Notes under the pieces: model-generated
Database searches by the model: none
The model's input: the letters and a program-made list of their open reading frames with translations, nothing else
Told to the model about the DNA's origin: nothing
In this document: positions 56,467 to 64,000 of the stretch, piece by piece
Layout of the letters: the number at the start of each line of letters is the position of its first letter
How positions within the stretch are numbered: the first letter of the stretch is position 1
Position numbers and translations under genes: made by a program
From: Chelonoidis abingdonii
Taxonomy: Eukaryota > Chordata > Testudines > Testudinidae
DNA length: 64,000 nt
Reading direction: 5' to 3'
NCBI RefSeq assembly: GCF_003597395.2
Contig: NC_133770.1
Coordinates: forward strand, 87,357,164-87,421,163

Positions 56467-57693
56467 CCTAACACACTAAATGTTAATCAACCTTTATGTC
56501 TCCCAGTGATTTGAGAATGTGGTGTATGGCTCTTTTTATACTTCAGTGGAACCATGCTATTCTTTTCTTGGCCTTTACAGTTGTTATTTCTTGGAGTTGG
56601 CCGCTGCCACTTCATTGGGGAAATGAAACATATTGATTTAGGCTTGTGTTCCAAACCTGTACTCCTCTTTATGCTCTGCAAAATTTAGAATGTCCATCTT
56701 AAGGGAAATTCCAATATCTCAACTTTTGTTTTCATTCCAAATCGGGATGAAAAAGTGGAACTGTTGCAATTTTTCACTGAGTGAAATATCCCCCAAATGG
56801 TTGATTTGGAAATGTCAGAATGTTTCCTTTTGACATTTTTGGTTGGAACAAAATATTTTACCATTCCAAAAGCTAAAGGTTTCACTTCGGTTTGTTGAAT
56901 GGACCTGAAACAATTTATTTGAAATCAGTTCAACATTAAATTTCATTTTCCCATTGTGGCACATTGCCTCGTGAGAGTTTTAGTTTGGGAGTCTGATGCC
57001 TCCATTCTCCCCTATTGGCCAGGCTCCCAAGCCTAAATAACAGCCCAGTGACACTGAGACTCCAATAGGCCAAATATTAAGAATAAAACAGATCCCTTTT
57101 GTTTTATTTTTTGATTGCTCTGAGCAGAGGTCTGGTCAAGCCTTCCAGCAGCTGCTGGAGGCATTCTGCACTGACTGGCTGGTGCTTCTGGGGTGTGCTT
57201 TGATTGGCAGGTCTGGCTTCTGCCTCCAAGGAGCTACCAGTGGGAGTGAAACCCATTGTCATGGATTTGCAGACTTTCCCTAAGAAGAAGGTGGTCAATT
57301 TCAGTGGAAAATTCCCAGTTAGTGCTACTTACAGCTATGTTGCTGGTTTTTTAATTATTCCCCTTAGAAATGACTGAAGTACAATTGTCTAGAGAGCATA
57401 TGCATATTGTTAGGAGCTGAGTGAAATCTTGTTATGGGTTAAGTTAAAAAACCCCTCAGTCAAATTGGTGTCTAAAGACACGCTTCACTTAGGATCATAG
57501 TGAGACACAATTAAGGGCCACACCTCAAACAAGACCTAATCGAGTCTGACCAGAAAATAGCACTAGGTGGGTGGGAAGTTCCACTGGGGACTGTGACTGT
57601 GTCTGGGCAGCCTGTGTAGTGTGACCCTGGATAAAGATGGAGAGAGAAAAAAGCTGGGCCTGTTGGCTAATAAGGCTTGGTTCTGTAAGCTAA
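56467..57693. other. Non-coding stretch with an AT-rich dispersed repeat
   Basis: 56690-56950 repeats 'gaaatgtcagaatg', 'tttgacatttttggtt' and 'caaaatattttacc' text shared with 24544 and 36104. The remainder is anonymous; no gene supported. Confidence 0.4.
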
Positions 57694-57995
57694 AGCCATG
57701 TCTACACTACCACGTATGTCAGTGAAACTTACGGTGTCCAATGTGTGAAAAAAAAAAACAACCACCTCTGAGTAACATAAATCACGCCAGTATAAGTGGT
57801 AGCATGCACAGTGCTAGGATGGCAGGAGAGCTTCTCCCACCAACATAGCCACCAACGCTCATGGGGGTGGTTTTAAATATGTTGATGGGAGAGCTCTCTC
57901 CCCTCGGCATAGAGTGGCTACTCGAGAGAGCTTACAGCAGGGCAGCTCCATCAGTACAACTGTGCTGCTGTAAACTCTCTAGTGTAGATGTGGCC
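57694..57995. mobile_element. Harbinger-type MITE with TAA duplication
   Basis: A 302-bp element starts 'agccatgtctacactac' and ends 'tagtgtagatgtggcc'. It is flanked by TAA at 57691-57693 and 57996-57998. Its interior 'gatgggagagctctctcccc' is a near-palindrome typical of this turtle family; related copies lie at 13607 and 33987. Confidence 0.82.
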
Positions 57996-58734
57996 TAAGA
58001 AACTGCTTCTTTTGTTTTTGGTTCCTCTTGCATTTGGAGAAGCAGGACTTGGTCCATTCCTTGCAAATAAACAAGATTGCATCAAAGACAATACCGGACT
58101 CCGTTAGCTTCTACTTCCAACTGGAACATCCCAGAGCCCTGAAATTTGATTAGCTGCTCGAGACAAAAAGAGGCAACATTATCATCAGAAATAGAGAGGA
58201 CAGATTCTGCTTCATGTGCACACCTCACTGGTTGTACAATTCTTACATGATAACTCAATAGTTATATTTCAGAGCCGACAAGCAGGCCAGGACCCCATGG
58301 TGCAAACACACAGTAAAGGACAGCCCATGTCACAAAGAACTTACAGCCTAAATTGAAAATAGATTGTGGCCCTAAATCTTATGTAAGACCCCTTGCTTGT
58401 ATTGACATGACAAATATAGTTATAGCTTTAATCTTGACAAAGAAGCTAAAAGGTTAGTTTACCTGACCCATAAGCTATTTAGTTTGACATTCTATATCTT
58501 ACCAGCAATAAACTTCAGAACTAAGTGTACTTTTTGTTCATTCCTAGTTTCTAGGGAACCTACCTGCTTTATACACACACAGCCATAGTTGTGAGAGCTT
58601 GTTTTGCTAGATATGAGAGCAGAGATTTACCAGATCAGCAATTCCCAAATAGTGATCTGCAAAAGAGCTGGCTGGCCACAAGGGCCTGATGCAACAAGCA
58701 CTTAACGCATGTGCTTAACTCCCACTGAAAGATA
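57996..58734. other. Non-coding stretch with a partial palindrome
   Basis: 58683-58735 ('ggcctgatgcaacaagcact', 'gcatgtgcttaactcccact') is half of a palindrome-family member, next to the CR1 start. No gene supported. Confidence 0.4.
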
Positions 58735-59128
58735 GGAGAGAGGTCCTAGAGGCCAAATTTAGGCTGATAAGTAAGAGATTAAAGTCCATGACATCCATAG
58801 TAGCCTTCTCTGAAATGCTTCCAGTTCCACACACAAGGCCAGTTAGACATGCAGAACTGCTGGGTCTCAATACACAGAGAAGAAGATTGTGTAGGGAGAC
58901 GGCATTTAGGTTTATTAGGAACTGGGGAACCTTTTAGGAAAGGGGGACCCTGTATGGGAAGGATGGGCTCCACCTAAACCAAAACAGAACGCTATTGCTG
59001 GCATGTACAATTTAAAAGGTCATAAAAGAGTTTTTAAACTAAAGGCTGAAGGAAAGCTGTCAAGTGCTGAGGAGCACGTGGTTTGGACAGAGACATCTTG
59101 TAGAGGAGGATCTATTAATGGGAAGTGA
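58735..59128 (+). pseudogene. CR1 ORF1 esterase (SGNH-type) C-terminal remnant
   Basis: Plus-strand reading gives 'EVLEAKFRLIS', 'IVAFSEMLPVPHTRPVRHAE', 'LLGLNTQRRRLCRETAFRF', 'RNWGTF', a stop, and 'GTLYGKDGLHLNQNRT' (about 58945-58992). The D-G-L-H block is the Asp-His catalytic block of the esterase domain known from CR1 ORF1. At least two in-frame stops are present and the N-terminal half is missing. Confidence 0.72.
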
Positions 59129-59129
59129 A

Positions 59130-59956
59130 TGCCATCACATGAAGGCAGAAAACTAAAAAGTGACAAATTTTATAAGTGCTTGTATACAAATACTAGAAGT
59201 TTAAATGCTAAGATTGTGAACTTGAGATTTTACCATACTAATTTCCCCCTACTGTTACTCACACCTTCTTGTCAACTGGTTGAAATGGGCCACCCTCATT
59301 ACCACTACAAAAGTGATTTTTCCTCCCTTGGTATTCTACCGTTAATTGAATTGCCCCGTTAGACTGCCCCACCACCTGGTAAGGCAACTCCCATCTTTTC
59401 ATGTACTATACAAGAGCGCCGCCAACTTTTTTGGCGCCCTAGGTGGCAGAAGGTCCTGCCCCTGAAATACTGCCCCCAACAGAGGCGGCCGAAGATCAGG
59501 CCACTGTGGTCGCATTATATGTAAAAGAAAGCATAGAGTCAAATATATTAAAAATCTTAAATGAATCAAACAGTACCATAGCCTCTCTATGGATAGAATT
59601 TCCATGCTTGAGTAATAAGAGTAGGAATATACTACCAACCACCTAACTGTGATGGTGATCATGAAATGCTCAGGGAGATTAGAGAGGCTATAAAGATTGA
59701 AAACAATAATAATAGGAGATTTCAACTATCCCCATATCGACTGGGTATATGTCACCTCAGGATACAAAGATCGTTTCTAGACACCATTAATGACTGTTTC
59801 TTGGAGCTGCTAGTCCTGGAACCCACTAGGGGAGAGGTAATTCTTGATTTAGTCCTAAGTGGAGCACAGGATGTGGTCCAAGAGGTGAATATAGCTGAAC
59901 TGCTCAGTAATAGGGACCATAATATAATTAAATTTAACATCCACCTGCCCCAGTGA
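59130..59956 (+). pseudogene. CR1 ORF2 endonuclease (APE-type) remnant, interrupted
   Basis: First segment: 'FYKCLYTNTRSLNAKIVNLR', the N-terminal 'YTNARSL' block of CR1 endonuclease. The middle is replaced by the patch at 59222-59513. It resumes with 'YVKESIESNILKILNESN' and 'WIEFPCLSNKSRNI'; a stop follows, then 'GDFNYPHIDWVYV' from 59720 (the D-x-N metal-binding block). 'DLVLSGAQDVV' and 'LSNRDHNIIKFNI' (catalytic SDH block, here RDH) complete the domain. Confidence 0.85.
59222..59513. mobile_element. Patch of Penelope tail plus hAT-like sequence inside CR1
   Basis: 59240-59410 repeats the Penelope tail order: 'caccttcttgtcaactggtt', 'gggccaccctc', 'tggtaaggcaactcccatct' and 'tttcatgtactatac'. 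From 59413, 'gcgccgccaacttttttggc' and 'gccctaggtggcagaaggt' resemble the subterminal part of the hAT at 19543 ('gcgccctaggtg'). The CR1 endonuclease sequence that should lie here is missing, so it replaced sequence and is not a clean insertion. Confidence 0.65.
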
Positions 59957-60298
59957 AAGGGAGAAATATCAAAGAAACCCACCACAGTATAATTTAAATT
60001 TAGAAAGGAGAACTACACAAAAATGTGGAAGCCAGATAAATGAATTTAAAGGAACAGTCACAAGATTGCAATGCCTGCAAGCTGCATGGAAATTCTTTAA
60101 AAACACCATAACAGAAGCTCAAATTAAATGTATACCCCAAAGAAAATAGTAAGAGAACCCAAAAACTGCCACCCTGGCTAAGCAGCACAGTAAAAGAGGC
60201 CATTTAAAAATTGGAAGTCAGATCCTACTGATGAAAATAGAAAGGAGCATAAACTCTGGTGAATCAAAAAAAATTTGAAGAGCAACTTGTAAAAGACC

Positions 60299-60313
60299 AA
60301 AAAAAAAAAAAAA
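60299..60313. repeat. Poly-A run
   Basis: Fifteen A's within the CR1 linker between the endonuclease and RT remnants; a local expansion of an A-rich coding stretch. Confidence 0.85.
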
Positions 60314-60548
60314 TTGCTCTTCGTTTCTGAAAGAACATCAGAAGCAGGAAGCCTGCCCAACAGTCAGTGGGGCCACTGGATGACCAAGGGGCTAAAGGAG
60401 CACACAAGGAAGACAAGGCCATTGTGGAGAAGCTAAATGCATTCTTTGATCAGTCTTCACTGCAGAGGACGTGAGGGAGATTCCCTCAGCTAAGCCATTC
60501 TTTTTAGGTCATGGAACTGACTCAGACTGAGGTGTCAATGCAGGAGTT

Positions 60549-60887
60549 TTGGAACAAACTGATAAATTACACAGCAATAAGTCACTAGGACCTGATGATA
60601 CTCACCCAAGAGTTCTGAAGGAATTTAAATTTGAAATTGCAGAGCTACTAACTGTGGTATGTAACCTATCATTTAAACCAGCTTCTGTACCAAATGCCTG
60701 GAGGATAGCTAATGTGACACCAATTTCTAAAAGAGTCTCCAGAGGCAATCCTGGCACCTACCGGCCAGTAAACCTAACTTCAGTACCAGGCAAATTGGTT
60801 GAAACTATAGTGAAGAACAGAATCATCAGACACATAGATGAACACAATTTGTTGGGGGAAGAGTCAACACATATGAGAAGAAATTAA
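60549..60887 (+). pseudogene. CR1 ORF2 reverse transcriptase, N-terminal fragment
   Basis: 113-codon open segment with RT fingers motifs: 'NKSLGPDDTHPRVLKEFKF', 'PNAWRIANVTPISKR' and 'NPGTYRPVNLTSVPGKLVET'. It ends at 'DEHNLLGEE' and then joins 3' UTR text. The catalytic palm (FADD box) is absent because of the internal deletion. Confidence 0.88.
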
Positions 60888-61176
60888 AAAGACAGACTGT
60901 TCAGCTCACTGGGTTCAAAAAAGAATTGGATAGAATTAGATGGAGGATGGGTCCATCAATAGCTATTAGCCAAGATGATCAGAGATGCAACCTCAGACTC
61001 TGGGTACCCCTAACCCTCTGACTGCCAGATGCTGGGACTGGATGACAGGGGATGGATCACTTGCTAACTGCCCTGTTCTGATTATTCCCTTTGAAGTATC
61101 TGGCTTTGGCACTGTTGGAAGACGAGATACTGGCCTCGATGGACCATTGGTCTGACACAGTATGGTCATTCTTATG

Positions 61177-61588
61177 AAATCAGTGGAAGCTGGATTTAAG
61201 CACAGGCTTAAATGCTTTGCTAAATTACATTAACAGACAGCTAAAATATTTAAAGCAAATGTTAACAAACCTGAAAGCCCAACATTAGGCTCCCAAACCC
61301 ACATTTAGATGCCTACTTAGATTGGAAACCGTTTGGGGCAGGGACCAACTTTTTGTTCTGTGTTTGTAGCGCACTTAGCACTATGGGTGTCATGGTCCAT
61401 GACTAGGTCTCCTGGGCAACCCCTCTTTCTTCTTCTAGCCTTATTATCATCTGTGTGAGGTTGGGTAGGACTCATTTCATGGATTTCTTTGGAATGTTTT
61501 ACAGCTGGCTGCCCATCTGACCCCTACCCTCCTCTCTTTTTTCAACCAAGCTTGGGACTGGCTAAGATACTATGGCAATATAAGTAAT
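61177..61588. repeat. Non-coding, with an L2/MIR-like LINE 3' end at 61319-61415
   Basis: 61319-61415 reads 'attggaaaccgtttggggca', 'gggaccaactttttgttctg' and 'gtagcgcacttagcactatg', matching the 'gtaaactcctt.ggggcagggac...cagcgcctagcac' pattern of L2-type LINE ends common in amniotes. The flanks are anonymous. Confidence 0.5.
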
Positions 61589-61688
61589 TATTTTCAAAGG
61601 TGCTGAGCAACTGTAGCTCCCACTGACTTTATGAGAAGTTGCTGGGTGGGACCTAACTTTCTGCGCTCAGGTTTGAAACATTTGGCCT
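61589..61688. repeat. Short palindromic (foldback) repeat, diverged
   Basis: 'tattttcaaaggtgctgagc' with 'aactgtagctcccactgact' opens it, and 'gcgctcaggtttgaaaca' closes it. A variant of the palindrome family related to the inserts at 39109 and 52531. Confidence 0.45.
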
Positions 61689-63829
61689 AAGTACTTTCCT
61701 AGCATATGCATTTATTCTAATTGCCACAAGTATATTATTGTATTCTGAAAGGGAGGGGAGGTGGTCCACACAATCCGAAAGAGAAGGCGAGGTGTCCATG
61801 AGACAATCTCTAGAAAAATGTGCTGCATGCTACAGTAAGATTAAGAAACCCTGCCCCAAGCTACTACTTAAACCTTTGCAAGGCCTCTTTTCTTCTGAGG
61901 GGCAGAGCCTCAGGTGGTGTAAATTGTCATGGGGCACTGGGTCATAGGCTCATGAGAGAGACATGGCTGACTAACTTGACAAAGTTGTCCTATGCAGTCT
62001 AGAATATTACTAAGCTTCCCTCCACTAGAGATAATGAGTGTGAAGCTTTTTTTTTAATTGGAACAATTAAGTCATTTATTTGGTAGGTTTGATGCTTCAA
62101 AGGATGCACAAATACATGATGAGTTACAGATGTCACCATTGCGAAATGAACTCACCAGTAAGTAGCTTTGTTTTGTTACCCACGAAAACTTCTCAGATGT
62201 TCTACAATATAAAATGTCACTGCGCTGAATCAATTCCTTACAGAGATGATATGCCTCTCTGCATGCAGCCGACAGCCTTTGTTTGCTAATTGTTTCCCTC
62301 ATTGTGAGGGCTGAAAGAAGTCATCCTGATCAAGTTTTCCTTAAAGAGAAACAACTGACTTTCGTAAGGGCTGGTTTACAATCACCTCCCCACCATAATT
62401 TGCCCCCTTGTTTTGCGCTGTAATGGAAATGTGCTGTTGGGTGTTTCCTGTGCTTATGTGTTGCACATTGGTTTGTTTGTTTATTTGTTTAATGTGCAGT
62501 AAGATTTTCATGGGGAATACAGTCCCAAGATACATTAAGTTATGCTGGAGTTCTAGAGTGTGATGTGCTGGTGGAATAGATTATTCGCATCATTGGAATG
62601 ACTGATGTTTATGCCTTCCCCAGTCCCATATAACCCTCTCCTCCATGACTATACTGGCTTCTCTACACCTCATCTGGTTCCATGTCTTTTTTCCAGTTTC
62701 CTGCTCCCATATTATCATCCTGTGCCCTTCTATAACCTCCGTTAGTCCCAGTCCCCTGCCTTTTTTCAACACCTGTGATCCATCACCCCACAACACTGTT
62801 CATATCCCGCTGTGCCTCACCAGTTGCCTGCCTCCCCAAGTGCCTCCACTTAACTGTTTTCCCAGAAACTCTTCTACCCATTCCAAGCCCAGACATCATG
62901 CCTCCATTCCACCCTTCCAGGTCTCTCAATCTACGGCTCCTCCATTGTCCTGCCCCCTTATCCATGTTCCCCATATCCCTTCCTAGACTCTTTCCCATTC
63001 CCCTGCTCTTCCCTAACTCCCACTACATCAGTGCCCCTCTGGCTTAGTCCAGCCTCTGCAGCAGCTTAGCCTGGACTCAGCCGGAGGTCAATTTATATCT
63101 GGAAGTGTTGAAAACTAGTTTGAGACTGCTCTGTGTTCCTCTGACGGTAGCTACGCATGGACATGGCCTGGACTGTAGCCAACCCTAAAAGAATGTTTTA
63201 AAAAATTTACACTGTTAAACTAGATCCACTTAGAATGGTTTTTAACGTTCAAACGCTATTTAAAAGACGGGTTATTAAAGTCACTAGTGTTACTCCAAAT
63301 TCACACAATTACATCATGAGCAGAAGCTGGTCCACAGACTTCAGTTCAAGGCTGTTTTTTAACATTCATTTTTATGTGCCAGAAATGTTCACTGAAAAAC
63401 ACCTGCTTCACTGAAGATCAGTCAGTGCCTAGAGGCAGTTGTTACATGGAACAAAATGAACCTGGAGTAATAGTGTAGAATCTACTTTCTTAGTCATCTG
63501 CCTGCAACACTGCCATAAAACCCCTTTGCACATGGAAGTGGCTATTGGGGTGAAGCGAGCATGCAACACCCATTATTAATTAAAGTTATTAAAAGTTCTA
63601 TAACGCTGAAAAGGAAAAAAGAAAGAGTCCAGTCTCCTCTCGCTGTGCTCTGGTTAACTGAAATGTAGTCTAGCTGGCTCTAGTTGTGAAATTCAGCTGG
63701 CTTGAGCCAGGCAAGGTGAGTAAGACAAGTAGGTCTATTACACCTGTGTTCAAGCACTATGCACTAGCTGGCAGTTAACTTACAGATGGAGCTGAGGGTG
63801 CAGGGAACATCCACAAACTTCTTCTTCAA
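61689..63829. other. Non-coding; long pyrimidine-rich tract at 62640-63050
   Basis: No gene recognised. From 62640 to 63050 the plus strand is dominated by C and T with few G's, giving Pro/Ser/His-rich frames on one strand and Gly/Arg-rich frames on the other. These overlap and are treated as composition artefacts. A 'tttgtttgtttatttgttt' run lies near 62471. Confidence 0.45.
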
Positions 63830-64000
63830 GTGCTTGCTCATATCCATTCCAGTAGGTGTACGCGCCGCGCGTGCACGTTCGTCGGAAAACTTTTACCCTA
63901 GCAACTCCAGCGGGCTGGCAGGTCGCCCCCTAGAGTGGCGCCACTATGGCGGGTAATATATACCCCTGCCGGCCCGCCCGCTCCTCAGTTCCTTCTTACC
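63830..64000 (+). repeat. CpG-rich start of an unclassified dispersed repeat, cut by the window end
   Basis: The sequence from 'ttcaagtgcttgctcatatc' through 'acgcgccgcgcgtgcacg', 'ttcgtcggaaaacttttacc' and 'tagagtggcgccactatggc' is one I associate with a high-copy turtle repeat. It has a dense CpG cluster (63859-63985) and a TATA-like 'taatatatac' (63954-63963), about 30 bases before 'ctcagttcc'. The TATA box suggests an element promoter or LTR. Class unknown, and only one end is in view. Confidence 0.45.

Larger units (their letters stand above)
58735..61176 (+). mobile_element. Rearranged CR1 LINE with ORF1, EN, RT and 3' UTR remnants
   Basis: In order: the C-terminal part of ORF1 esterase (58735-59160); start of the ORF2 endonuclease (to about 59222); a foreign patch (59222-59513); endonuclease continuation (59514-59956); a linker to RT with stops; the RT N-terminal part (60549-60887); then directly the CR1 3' UTR (about 60900-61176) with 'gatggaccattggtctgaca' and 'cagtatggtcattcttatg'. 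The RT palm and everything up to the 3' UTR are deleted. Stops and frameshifts are scattered through the coding parts. Confidence 0.88.

Noticed and set aside
62645..63047. Two overlapping Pro-rich frames
   Set aside because: Composition artefact of the pyrimidine-rich tract; no start context or motif.
1..64000. CRISPR array, operons, bacterial-type promoters or terminators
   Set aside because: No regularly spaced direct repeats with spacers and no dense coding; the repeat content is vertebrate.

Overview
The window reads as vertebrate nuclear DNA, most likely from a turtle (Testudines). This rests on the repeat vocabulary: CR1 LINEs whose 3' end carries the 'gatggacctttggtctgac' block, a Penelope-like element whose tail contains 'gcccacgaaagcttatg', many Harbinger-type MITEs beginning 'ggNatgtctacact', MIR/CORE-SINEs, and short palindromes centred on 'ccattgacttcaatgg'. 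I recognise this combination from turtle genomes; a crocodilian is the main alternative. No host protein-coding exon, tRNA or rRNA gene could be supported, so the window looks intergenic or deep-intronic. Nearly all long reading frames fall inside repeats.

Layout. 0-19 kb is mostly anonymous AT-rich sequence with scattered palindromes, a Harbinger-type MITE (939-1241), a Penelope tail fragment (about 5.4 kb), a palindromic MITE (about 7.3 kb), a MIR split by a MITE (13.5-13.9 kb) and a CR1 3' end (15.2 kb). 19.1-22.3 kb is one large Harbinger-like element split by a 1.7 kb hAT that carries a minisatellite. 27-33 kb holds several hAT elements with 8-bp target-site duplications (TSDs), a CR1 fragment and a Tigger-type MITE. 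33-43 kb is sparse, with palindromic MITEs and a 462-bp hAT-like element.

43.6-46.2 kb holds the most interesting object: a decayed, intronless copy of a protein family with a FEN/PIN-like nuclease pattern and a cysteine-rich CXC-like tail. It is broken by three hAT insertions, one nested in another. 47-54 kb holds further hATs, CR1 fragments and a SINE that carries a palindrome. 54.8-56.5 kb is a 5'-truncated Penelope-like element with reverse transcriptase and GIY-YIG endonuclease remnants. 57.7-61.2 kb holds a Harbinger-type MITE and a rearranged CR1 with remnants of the ORF1 esterase, endonuclease and start of RT. The last 150 bases begin a CpG-rich, TATA-containing repeat cut off by the window end.

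The elements do not form a functional gene system. Their nesting gives relative ages: MIR before the MITE; the nuclease-like gene before hAT-1 before hAT-2; the Harbinger-like element before the minisatellite hAT; CR1 before the patch of Penelope and hAT sequence. All coding remnants seen carry stops, frameshifts or deletions.
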